This document shows positions 34,701 to 44,191 of a stretch of 62,000 bases of DNA, piece by piece; position 1 is the stretch's first letter, and every line of letters starts with the position of its first letter. The notes below the pieces were generated by a model. That model did not search any database, had not been told where the DNA came from, and was given only the letters and a program-made list of their open reading frames with translations. The stretch is from Symbiodinium natans (Eukaryota > Sar > Dinophyceae > Suessiales > Symbiodiniaceae), in assembly GCA_905221605.1 (NCBI GenBank), contig CAJNDS010002324.1, positions 1,095,001-1,157,000 of the forward strand, given 5' to 3'. The position numbers were made by a program, and so were the translations under genes.

Positions 34701-35420
34701 CTTCGCACCTTCCAGGAGCTCCAACTGCGCCTGGTGAAACGCAAGGAGCAGAGATTTGCGCAGGCGGGGGTGCTTGGGGGTTTGGCTCTGAATTTTGAAA
34801 ATTGGGGGTTCTGTCTGCGTACATTTTCGAGTCGGATACCCTGACAGAGCAGAACTGAATCTAAGACTCGGGTGGTTTCAGGATCCCAAGTGCCTGATTT
34901 GAGCCTTGGCGTAGCGCTGTTGAGACGCGCCCGATGCCCACCCACCCTACGACCCTATGATCTCTCAGCTGGCCAGCCTTCGCGTATGGTGGGCGCCCGC
35001 TCCGAAGTTGTCAGCGATGGTGGCTTCTCAGAGCCTGCCCCCGAGAGTTTGCTTCTCTTTTAGAACAGGAGCAGCTGCTTTGCTGTCCCGCACTCCTCCC
35101 AGGCTCTCGGAGATCTCCGATGGCAAGAACGTTTTGGACCTGTACATCACTCTTGGGCAGATCGAGGACCTGCAGCTGACCCGAATGCCTCCCCTTCCGC
35201 AGCATTTGTGTCAAGGTTCCGGTTTCATGCGAAAGCCAGCGAACGCCCTTCTTCAGTCGGCTGTTGTCCTGGTGTGCATGCATGGCTGCTCCTGTCCAGC
35301 GGTTTCGGGCGGAGAAGACTACTGGCTCCCTGACAGCGGGTCTCAGTGCAGGGTTCTTGAGCGCGATCCGGAGATGGCTCGGCTGATACTTGCAACCAAT
35401 AGATTCGGCACATTCTTCTG
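31730..35420 (+). CDS. Coiled-coil protein in many small exons (unidentified)
   Basis: Helical exons follow each other on the + strand. They are QKVLACKKEAELNRAC (about 31735), DRQAVHRAQSQLTEVLDTLQ with EEDRKAG (32861-32940), RFLREREEKAAAEVAQRADA (33230), VQELARRVDAIRAEKARARR (33462), LQDELGFELRALQDICQRER with DITKDR (33592-33670), RLRKLHQMDLEEISLQMQAL (33739), EVAQQVTMSDTERFRKIAQD with REGRIKERLG (34210-34300), QELQLRLVKRKEQRFAQ (34712) and ISDGKNVLDLYITLGQIEDL with QLTRMP (35113-35190). A last candidate is RVLERDPEMARLI (35350). The heptads and charge pattern suggest a long cytoskeletal or axonemal protein, but no diagnostic motif is present. Introns carry telomere repeats, a minisatellite and an introner-like element. 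More than one gene may be involved. Confidence 0.5.
31785..32640. repeat. Minisatellite of about 53 bp, core CTTCGCAGCTGATGCTCATG
   Basis: About 17 imperfect units with variable-length spacers derived from CTCGCCCCCTTTCG and GGCTCGGGAAGGGG. It sits in an intron of the coiled-coil gene. Reading frames through it on both strands are artefacts. Confidence 0.92.
33793..33858. repeat. Telomere-like array (TTTAGGG)n
   Basis: Nine perfect units immediately after the exon ending LQMQAL. Confidence 0.92.
34031..34110. mobile_element. Introner-like TIR element, family A, degenerate
   Basis: Contains AAGGGATCCTGTTAATTGGG and the right-end signature CTATTTTCGTACATCCCCC. Telomere repeats (34113-34168) abut it directly, and the next coiled-coil exon begins about 40 bases later. 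Confidence 0.55.
34300..34345. repeat. Telomere-like array (TTTAGGG)n
   Basis: Begins within about 5 bases of the exon ending KERLG. Confidence 0.85.
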
Positions 35421-35762
35421 GTCACGGATCAATCCAAGGGCGGGCCTGTTCGACTTCTTCCCATCCTGAGCCCCTTGCAAGAAGCCGCTGCCGAGTGTCA
35501 TTTGTTCATCATGCGCCTCAAAGTGGGAAGCAAGCAGTCGTCAAACGGGTTGGGACCACTCTGGCGTGCCAGACATCCCACATCCTACGAGCCGGCCACT
35601 TGCTTTACAGCCGGCAGCGCCTGAGACCTTGGAGGCATCTTTGCTGCAGCTCTTCCAGTACTGAAAAAATGCTCTCGACGACGCCAACGAAGCTGGGCTG
35701 GGTGCGCAAGGCTCAGCGGCCCGGATCCCTGCAACGTGACCCTCATCCGTGAGAACCTGCAG

Positions 35763-36713
35763 GGCCAAGCGCACGCCATGGGTTTGGGTGGAGGTATTCG
35801 TGGTGCCCTTTGTGCGGGCAATCTGGAAAGAAAAGTCAGCCAGCTACCCTTACTGGGAAAGCTTCTTCGTGACGGAGTGCGCAGGCATGCGCAGCTTGGT
35901 GTCCTGAAGCCTTATGTGCAGAGACTAGAAGTAGGCCATTAGTTGGCCATGTCATGGCCAACTAATGGGGTCTCTGCACATAAGACTTCAGGACACTAAG
36001 CTGCGCATGCCTGCGCATATGAGCATGGCTTCCTGGACCTGAAGGATGAGGGCGCGGAGTACGCGGTTGCCAGGGTGCCGGAGCCTCTTGCTTTGGTGGC
36101 GGAGGACTTCTCGCATATCGCGGGCAGAACGCCCAGATGTAGCCACTGGCACAACGCAAGCTTCCCTAAGCTTGGCCTCATGGCCACCGCGGGATGCCAA
36201 CCACGGCTTGGAAGTGAGAGTGAAGGGAAAAGAGCGTGTCAACAAGGGCTTCATGACAAGCTTACAGATTACACCACATGGCAGCATGTGAGGCGCACGG
36301 TCCCAAATCGCCGAAGTCTTCAATACGGGATATACGGGATAGTACATGCGACAGAGTGTGCGTCGAGTTCATGTTTTCAGCAAAACCCAACAACTGAGCT
36401 TCGAAATGTGGACCGCTGGAAGGACCGGGCGCTGCAGGAACTGCCTCGTCAGGGTGCAGGGCCAAGCTTGAACGCAAGGGCCCAGCAGTCAATGTAGCTC
36501 CGCGAAGGCGAGGGAATCTGGCAGATCCCGCCGGAGAACAGCCTATGCACCCTGGTGAGCCACTTACGCCCTCATCTTGTGCGGGCTGTTCGGGTGAACC
36601 ATGATGAACCTGAAAAGGTCATCGCCGAGTTTATGCACTGCGACGTGGGAACTTCGGAGACAGCTGCCAGAAGCCCGGTTCCAGGGACGAGCCTTCCTGT
36701 CACCAGATCCTGA
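35763..36713 (+). CDS. Unrecognised protein interrupted by a palindromic insertion
   Basis: After a CCTGCAG acceptor the frame reads AKRTPWVWVEVFVVPFVRAI, WKEKSASYPYWESFFVTECA, then hits a 138-base palindrome. After it, the same protein seems to continue as YEHGFLDLKDEGAEYAVARV and PEPLALVAEDFSHIAG. A last exon (36497-36713) reads LREGEGIWQIPPENSLCTLV, SHLRPHLVRAVRVNHDEPEK, VIAEFMHCDVG and stops at TGA 36711-36713. I do not recognise the family. Removing everything between the two TGCGCA copies restores a continuous frame (EC-A-YEHGF). Alternatively a GT-AG intron (TTC|GTGACG ... TATGAG|CAT) would give ESFF-HGFLDL. The region between about 36,120 and 36,490 is probably intron. Confidence 0.55.
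35879..36016. mobile_element. Near-perfect 138-bp palindrome (hairpin element) in a gene
   Basis: Arms of about 63 bases. The outer 47 bases match with two differences, both tolerable as G-U pairs in RNA, followed by a 10-base insertion on the left arm and 16 more paired bases (CCATTAGTTGGCCATG) to the centre. TGCGCA occurs at both outer edges, possibly a target-site duplication. Confidence 0.8.
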
Positions 36714-36984
36714 GCTCGTGTAAAGGTGGGTCTCCGGCCGCGCTACGATTCGCTGCTGTCCTTTGGACCTTTCGAGGCATCCTGGACAGCTCCAGCCCTG
36801 TTCAGTTGAGGACTTGGGAAGAAGCCACCCCCCCAAATAATCGCGGAAAGAGGTGGGAGTAACCCTGGGAACCATTGGGACGCAACAAGGGGGCAACCGA
36901 AAAGCTCGAAGCTCTGACTCCGGAGGCCTGGGGGCTCACGGGCAACATTGCGCCCCAAAATTCCCCAACCCTACTTGAAGGTTC

Positions 36985-37060
36985 ATGGGTACTTATAACC
37001 CCGATTCAAAGTCTACTTATAACCTACTTAGAGGACTTAGGGGCATATAGGTACAATTAC
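36985..37060. mobile_element. Partial family B element
   Basis: GGGTACTTATAACCCCGAT matches the left end of the element at 18244. CTACTTATAACC recurs about 28 bases later. No clear right end is seen. Confidence 0.4.
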
Positions 37061-37205
37061 TGGCCCAGGAAAAAAGGCCCCACGCATTGTGTTTGCTGTG
37101 AGGCAGCTTACGTCAAGTTACATCGCATGGTGAGAACTTTCTATCGCAACAGCTGCTATGGTTTCCTTGCTGTTGCAACCCAAACCTTAAACCCAAAGGC
37201 CCAAC

Positions 37206-37290
37206 CCCCCCCCCCCCCCCCCCAAAAAAAAAAAAGGAACACACACACACACACAACAAATATATAAAAAACACAATAATAAAGAAAAGG
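37206..37290. repeat. C17 / A11 / (AC)n / A-rich simple sequence
   Basis: Consecutive homopolymers and an AC dinucleotide run before an exon-like segment. Confidence 0.9.
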
Positions 37291-37330
37291 ATGCCCCAGA
37301 AAACCCGAAGACGAAACCCTAATTTTCCAG

Positions 37331-37436
37331 TTCCTGAGCCGTAGACCGCTTCGGAAGGTGGGCGCCGCCGAGGTGGAGCACTTCGCTCGGGCCGCCGTGC
37401 GGCTGGAGCTGCAGGCCCGCGCGGGCGCGGGCACCG
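37331..37436 (+). CDS. Exon candidate of unknown protein
   Basis: Reads QFLSRRPLRKVGAAEVEHFA and RAAVRLELQARAGAG, GC-rich and helical. It is followed within three bases of the likely donor by a telomere array (37439-37500). The family is unknown. Between here and 38,050 nothing else is supportable. Confidence 0.4.
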
Positions 37437-37438
37437 TA

Positions 37439-37500
37439 TGGTTTAGGGTTTAGGGTTTAGGGTTGAGGGTTTAGGGTTTAGGGTTTAGGGTTTAGGGCTG
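37439..37500. repeat. Telomere-like array (TTTAGGG)n
   Basis: Eight to nine units starting right after the preceding exon. Confidence 0.9.
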
Positions 37501-38055
37501 AGGGAGACTATGGTTAAGTTTTCGGCGGCTGTTAACAGGGCTTGTAGGGGATTCTAAGTTGAAGAGATTCAGTAGGATCCACCTTAAAGGCTTCCCAAAA
37601 TGCGCACCTGCTATACTATACTTTAAGATATGGAGCCGTCAGCCCAAAGTAGCTGTCTTGCCATTAAAACCCTTACACCCTCAACCCTACTGTAGAGGAA
37701 CCAGCAGGCATACCCGAGAGCCTCACCTCATATCCCAGGCCTTCTCCACAAGTGGATCCGCGGCCTATGCCTGCGCCCTAGCAAGAGGCGTTTCGGGTTG
37801 TGGGCTTAGTTTTTTGGGGTTTGTGGTTTTGGCTTCATGGTGTTTGGGTTTAGGTTCTCGGGTTTGGGTGTGGGCTAGGAACCATGACTCAGCGCGAGAA
37901 TCACGCGATGCTCTGGACACTTGAGGTGTTGGGACGGGCTGGTCTCCCTTTGGCTGCCCTCCTGGACTGCACTCCACAGGACCGACCACAATGTGTGTGA
38001 ATGGGGAATGCTTAGCGACCGCAGTAGGATTCCCGTGCGAGCGTTGTGATTTTAT

Positions 38056-38056
38056 G

Positions 38057-38109
<53 letters not shown>
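38056..38109. repeat. (ATG)n microsatellite
   Basis: About 18 perfect units. Confidence 0.95.
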
Positions 38110-38110
<1 letters not shown>

Positions 38111-38701
38111 GTATAAGTCCCATGGCTGCTATGCCTGAGGATCCCAACCCAGTGATTGCTGGAACTCTGTCCTTCGCCTGTGAGGCCAGTCGCTGTCTTG
38201 GGCAAGAGGGCTGCTGGCCATGTTGTTTGCTCGTTAGGCCGATACGCATGTGCAAATTGCGACCGTCCGCTACAAGGCCTGAGGTCAATTAGCATGCTTA
38301 GAAAGGAGCCAGAGAAGAGATGCCGAGGCAAGATGGCGCAGAAGCATCATTCAGGAACTGGAGACCTACACCATCACGCGCGGCATGCCTCCTGCCTGGA
38401 TAAGTTTCGTGCAGGTCCTCGTTGTTCTTCCTGGCGCAGCATTTCCTTGTCTCCTGCTAGCAAGACGAGGTCTCCAGTTGCTGCCGTGGCCGCGTCGGCT
38501 GAGAATGTAGGCACATGGCGCTGGCTGCAGCTGCGTGGCAAGCTTCATGCCCAGAAGCATGCCACTTGTGTCACTTGTCTTCCCGTGTGTGCACTTCTGG
38601 TTCCACTGTGGCAGCACTGTGGCTCAAGGGACGGAAGGCTGCAGAATCCTAGAAGTTTGCCCTCTTGCCTTTGGCGGTTCAATCCTTTGCCAGTTGTAGC
38701 A

Positions 38702-39205
38702 ATGGGCCTCGGTTGGGGCCTCTCTTCCCTTATGGCTCTCCTGGCTGCCGGTGCCTTGCTTGCCACGTGCAGTTCCTCCCTCTTCAAAGCGGACCAGTGG
38801 TGTTTCTACAATCCGGATAGCATCAACGGGCCGTTTATAACTGCCTGGCATTGGTCGCTCGGGGGCCAGGGCATTGCGTACATCACGACCTCGGAGATCA
38901 GAGAACCCGGTTGGCAATGTTCAACCATTGCACTTGCGGTGCAAGACAGCTTCACGTTCCAGGGCCCTGCGACGTGCCGGTCCCTCATTCCCATTACTGT
39001 GCACCACTACTGGAACAACGTGACCATCAGGGCCGATCAGGCCCAGGCCCAGGCTGACCTTGGAACAAACTGCAGCTCCAGCCCGAGCTCATGTGTGTAT
39101 TCTGATGTCCCAATTGGTGGACCCTGGCCGCAAACTTCCTGCGCGAAGCTGCCACCTCATATCCATGGGTCTGGACTTCTGGGCCGCTTCCAGATTTATG
39201 TCTAG
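38702..39205 (+). CDS. Putative secreted protein, 167 aa, unknown family
   Basis: From the ATG at 38702 the product begins MGLGWGLSSLMALLAAGALL followed by ATCSSS. This is a clear hydrophobic signal peptide or anchor of about 25 residues. The rest is rich in tryptophan, cysteine and serine/threonine (DQWCFYNPDSINGPFITAWH, then PGWQCSTIALAVQDSFTFQG) and has one N-x-T site (NNVT), as in an extracellular domain. The stop is TAG at 39203-39205. The frame stays open upstream to 38156, but that part is compositionally different, so the signal-peptide ATG is preferred. I do not recognise the family. Absence of introns in 500 bases is unusual for this window; it could be one exon of a larger gene. 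Confidence 0.5.
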   Translation: MGLGWGLSSLMALLAAGALLATCSSSLFKADQWCFYNPDSINGPFITAWHWSLGGQGIAYITTSEIREPGWQCSTIALAVQDSFTFQGPATCRSLIPITVHHYWNNVTIRADQAQAQADLGTNCSSSPSSCVYSDVPIGGPWPQTSCAKLPPHIHGSGLLGRFQIYV

Positions 39206-39740
39206 AACATGGCAGCTCATGGCGCTTGATGGCGCTCATCGGCTGCATCCAACGCATCACGTGTCTGAGCCAAAGCTGCTTTGAAGACACGGATGCGGTC
39301 GGGCCTTCGGACACTGTCACATAGAAAGAGACCCAGTTCCTCACATAGCTTCAAAAGAGTGAGGCGGACACGTCTGTGTGTAGGTAAAGAGGCTGCCATT
39401 GCGCACTGTACGCGCAGCGAACGAGACTTGAGCTGGCAGGGGCAGGCATAGCGGCTGCACCTGGGCTGATGGACGCAGCGAAGGGGCTCATCGCAGCTTG
39501 CTCAGTACGTCTCAGCTCTGGTTTGCGCGAGTTCTTTTCACAAGCCTTCCACTCTCCTGTTCTCCGGTCATATCTTATCATCTCCTGACTAGGTGCACAT
39601 CTACCACGTGACCTCACTGGCCTACTCCCTGGTGTTCCTGCTGTATCCCGCTGTTGTTCATGAAGCTTCGCAGCTGCTGAGCGCGCTCCCAGCAGGTCCC
39701 TTCGCAACCCGGCGTGTCTCCAGACAGCCTGCAGCCTTAC

Positions 39741-40040
39741 GTGACCTACGAGGCCTTTTGTCCGTCATGCCCGGCCCAAGTACGTGCGCATAGCATCGCA
39801 GAGCTTGATGGCTGAGTTCAAACGCGAGCTCCGTGTCCAGGTGCCTGGACACAAGACCCACTTCACGCAGAGCGGTAGTGGGCCAAACGTTACATTCGAG
39901 GCCCGGTATTGTGGGCAAGCGATCCTTTGAGCCATGCTTTCCGAGATGTCTGATGATATCTGTGAGGACGCCAGGCGCATGGTCGTGCGAGTGGATAGCG
40001 ACTTCTGCAGGCCGGACGCAGCTGGAAGTGCAGCTCACTT
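39741..40040 (+). CDS. Exon candidate interrupted by an in-frame TGA
   Basis: The frame reads SLMAEFKRELRVQVPGHKTH, FTQSGSGPNVTFEARYCGQA and IL, then TGA, and continues in frame as AMLSEMSDDICEDARRMVVR and VDSDFCRPDA. Both sides look protein-like. A short intron, a nonsense change in a decaying gene or recoding are possible. There is no CxxU context, so selenocysteine is not favoured. Confidence 0.3.
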
Positions 40041-40162
40041 GTGTGGGTGTTAGCGGGCAGGTGGGTGGAGAGTGGCGGAGGGCTCCACTTCCTGGTCTTT
40101 GACGCTTCGGTGCCCCCAGCGGGTGGTTCGGAGGACGATCCCGGTGCATGCCGGCAGACTCC

Positions 40163-40250
40163 ACTCGTCCTCGACACGTCCTCGACACGTCCTCGACACG
40201 TCCTCGGCACGTCCTCGGCACGTCCCCAACACGTCCTCGACACGTCCTCG
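40163..40250. repeat. 11-bp minisatellite (CGACACGTCCT)
   Basis: Eight units with GGCACG and CCAACACG variants. Confidence 0.9.
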
Positions 40251-40379
40251 ACGCTAGACGTCGGCAGATGACGCCACGCTACTTTACTATATCAATCACT
40301 GTTATAAAGCCGTAGTTTTTTTTAACCATCGTTTTTTGTGACACCTGTTGGCACAAAATCCGAAGCCATTCCGTTTGAA

Positions 40380-41400
40380 ATCCGTGCCGCCAGGAGCAGC
40401 TCGGCCTGATCGGCGAAGCCAAAGTCCCGCTGAACCAGCTCCTCGCGCTCGCGGCCTTGTCGCCACCGAGTCGCCCTCTCATGATACAGGGGAGTGCAAT
40501 GCTCTACCTGGCTCTACCTGCGAGGTCGCAGTACAACCGTGTGTGTGCCTCAGTGCTCTGGCGTGCTGGCTCTCACACACTGCTGGTACCGGCATGGAGG
40601 TTCAGGGAAACTTCCCGCTGCATCGGTCTGGTGCTGCCGCAGAGTGTGATGCTCGGAAACCACGGTTCTGATAGAGCTGGCAAGCATATGACAAGACAAC
40701 AAACTCTCACGACCTAATGCATCCTAATGCCACTGAGGCTTCCACCTGTTGGATACATTGAGCTGTCAATTGCATGGCAGGTGCCTTGCGCTGGCTCGAG
40801 CATTCGTCTTTGTCAAGTTTGGTTGACCGGAGGACGATCCGACTTCTGTCCTGGCACCTGGTGCGATTGGCTTGTGGGCGGCTAAGACTTAGACCCTGTC
40901 CTGAAGTTGTGACATCGCTGGGCACCTGGTGGCACAGGTCTCCGTTTGAAGTGGATCGTGGAGCCATCACAGAGGAGCAGTTCCAGGCTGCATGTGTGAT
41001 ACATGTGTGTAGTCGATCATGAGTTGAATCCACTGCAGTAGAGTTCTACTAGAAGTACCGGTAGCACTGAATGGCGACGGCAGCTTGCAGTTGACAGCCA
41101 CCGAGCCGAGCTGATTGGCAAACATTTTGCAACCGAAATGCAACCCCCAAATGCAATGCAGGTCCTCTGGCAACGTGTCATACGCCGGCTCCATGTGCTG
41201 AAGCTTGCGCCGGTGGACTGGTGGCGGCACCCAGAAGTTCTGTCCATCTGTCGTACCGGCTTTCTTGCCTCTTGGAGTCTGTGGGCCCTGCGGGCGGCCG
41301 GTGGTTCTCTGAGGTTTTACAAGCATGACCTGGACAAGGATGGCTTCTGGTCAAAGGTCGAATTCACGGCTTCGTGCTCAGCAGTTGCATCGGCTGCGCA
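40380..41400 (+). CDS. EF-hand protein, exons (partial)
   Basis: An exon at about 41314-41380 encodes FYKHDLDKDGFWSKVEF, a canonical 12-residue calcium-binding loop with D at positions 1, 3 and 5, G at 6 and E at 12 (41327-41362). An upstream exon (about 40948-40990) encodes FEVDRGAITEEQFQA, the second half of another EF-hand loop split by an intron. RQEQLGLIGEAKVPLNQLLA (40389 on) may be an earlier exon. Paired EF-hands bind calcium, and in dinoflagellates they occur in kinases, channels and many unassigned proteins. What the rest of this protein is cannot be told. Downstream to about 41,700 a hydrophobic segment (VAVSAAICGGIASKVVFGIG at about 41,490) may belong to it. Confidence 0.6.
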
Positions 41401-42049
41401 GTTGCTGGAAACCCGCCCCCTCCCTGTGCAGCATGGTCTGAGGCTGCACTTTCGAGCATGCCTTTGGGCCTGCCCGGGCCCCGGGTTTGGGAGTGGCTGT
41501 GTCTGCGGCCATCTGTGGCGGCATTGCCTCGAAGGTCGTCTTTGGAATCGGATTACGTCTTCCGCTGGACGGACAGGCGAAGGCGGGGCGAAGGCATGTG
41601 GGATTGTGACCACCCCATATTCCCAGGCCGCAAGATCAAAGTCCCACTGGCATAACCGGCCTAGGCCAGCGCCTTCTTAGGACAGGCCGAGAGGACGGTG
41701 AATGAAGTTCCTGAAGCTGCCCCAAAAGATCCCAAAAGACCGTGGCCAAACCTGCCCGTGGCCGCTCTGGCTCGGCAGAGCCAAGCTTAGTGCTGTCCAG
41801 CGAGCGCCAGAGGCCGGGCCAGCACACAGCCGGTTGAGGGGCTTAGGGCTTGGTGTAGATGTTGCTGACTCCTCTTGCGTGCGGTGCTTTGCACCTGCGG
41901 CTTCATGATCGCCGTGCCTTGCTGCCTATCCGTTCATGTTCAGCTCAGCCAGGAACGTTTCGCTTTCTAGTGCAGCGTACTTAATGACACAGTCTCAGTC
42001 GTTAGTGGTGGCGGTGGTGGTGGTGGTGGGGGTGGTGGGGTGCTTCTGC

Positions 42050-42104
<55 letters not shown>
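42050..42104. repeat. (CTG)n microsatellite
   Basis: About 18 perfect CTG units, preceded by a GGTGGT/GTGGTG run at 42008-42040. It reads as poly-leucine, poly-alanine or poly-serine depending on frame, with no sign that it is translated. Confidence 0.95.
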
Positions 42105-42105
<1 letters not shown>

Positions 42106-42402
42106 GTTGTAAGCATCTGCGGGCTCGTGTCAAACGGAGCCCAGGTCCCGGCAACATGGGCAAGCGCGCTGCGACTCCAGCAGGCCGGGTCAAAGCATGT
42201 CGCCGCATTTGCGTGCTTCGTTTGGGCCGAAGGCTCAAGTGCTATATTGACGTGGTAGTGTTCCAAAATGGTCCAACAGTTGAGACTGGAGGTCCGGCAT
42301 GGAAGCGCCAGCGTGCGGTGCTCAGCGTGTGTCTGCATGTAACGACGAGCCAGTGCTACCAGGCAGCCACGAGCTTGTTGATAATCGACTTGGTGTGGGA
42401 AA

Positions 42403-42482
42403 GACTAAACCCTAAACCCTAAACCCTAAACCCTAAACCCTAAACCCTAAACCCTAAACCCTGAACCCTAAACCCTAGACCC
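42403..42482. repeat. Interstitial telomere-like array (CCCTAAA)n
   Basis: Eleven units, then degenerate copies. Confidence 0.92.
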
Positions 42483-42509
42483 CAATTAAACCCCAAGCCC
42501 TAAACATTG

Positions 42510-44131
42510 GGAGGTGGCGACACAGTTCGGAGCAAGATCAACACCATCATTGCTGTCGAAGACTTACTCCGCAGCGCAGCCAGTGGGAGATGCCCTGGTG
42601 CGGTTCGAAGCCCTCTGAGAAGTCTCAGCGGTTGCAGGCCCTGCGCGACTCGAACCTGGAGTCTGAGGCGCGGAGTGCTTTAGGGTTCAGGGTTGAGGGT
42701 TTAGGGCTTAGGGTTTAGGATTTTTGAGAAATGCGGTTTGGGGACCTTCTGAGCAGCCTGAGGCCACCGCGGTCGCGCGCGCGATGCTGGCGGAGGGCGC
42801 CGGGGACTCCGATGTGTGGACGTTGCTCAAGCCTCCGAAACGGCCCCCAAACCCTTTGCCGAATCCCCCTCACTTTTCAGGCCTCTGCGGCGCTGTCGAG
42901 CATGGTGGAAGACCGGCATCCCATGCAGATAGCGTGGCCGGATTGCAGTGGAAAGGTTCAGGGTTGTATCTTCTGGGGTTTGGGGATCCTTTTGAAAGAT
43001 CCTCTCAGGGAACATAAGGGCCATATTGGGAAGGGAACGTCTTAGGGGTACAACCTTTAGGGGTCCGAGTCTTAGCCCCTTGAATGATCGCACATGCCGT
43101 TTCTCAGATCAGTAAAAAGTCCTTCAGGATGGGCGACTTCATCAAAGAGACACTGGAGGACATTGCAGCCAGGTGCTCCAAACAATCCGAAGCCGCAACA
43201 TGCCATCTCCCTCAACCCTAAAGGCCCTGAAGGCTCTAAAGACCCCGAAGGCCCTAAAGACCCCGAAGGCCCAGAAAAGGCCCCTAAACCCTAAACCCCA
43301 AAACCTAAACCCTGAACCCTAAACCCCAAACCCTAAACCCTAAACCCTTGCAGGCTGCTTGGACAGGCCGATGAGGTCAAAAAGTCGGCGAGCACCGCCG
43401 AGTCGGAGCTCGAAGTTCAGAAGGCACATCCCCCGCCCCTTACCATCAACACGGGGTTTAGAGTTTAGGGTTTAGGGTTTAGGGTTCAGGGGCCTGGTAC
43501 CTTAAAATTCACGAAAGCTAGCTCCTTTGGAGCTTGCGGGAGTTCTTGTTTACCAGTTTGTTCTTGGGTCAAACAGCACTCAGGGGCCTTAATCTCCGAT
43601 ATATCGGAGGTTTAAGCTGCCATGGGGGGGGGGGGGGGGGGCCCCCCCCCCCCCCTCTGGGGTAACCACACAAGAAATCCCTGGAGGTGGTGGACCTAAC
43701 GGGGGGGGGGGCCCATGTTCCCGATAATGGGGGGGGGGGGTCCGCCCCCCCCCCCCCCGCCCCCCCTTAGGTCAGCATTGTTACTTATCATTTCAGGGCT
43801 GAGCAGCGCGGTCTTCACACCTGCGCCCTAGCTTTCGTTCGCCCTGCTCTCAAGTTAAGGGTTCAGGGTTTGACAATACTTGAAGGTGATGTTGAAAGCC
43901 CATGGAATACACTGCTAGGGCGGGCCAGCTTCCGGGCTGCTCACCAGATATCAGAAGGGCTTATAGTGAGGGTAACCAGGCTACAGGGCCTTTGTCTTTT
44001 AACAGCATGCAGCAATGCGGAGAAGGGTGTTGAAGGCGGGCCCCCCGCAGCCGAGACCCTGAGGCGCAGCTCCAGGCCGCCACGGATGATGCTGCCGAGG
44101 CAGAGTTCTGCCGGTGTCGCCCCCCTAAATC

Positions 44132-44191
<60 letters not shown>

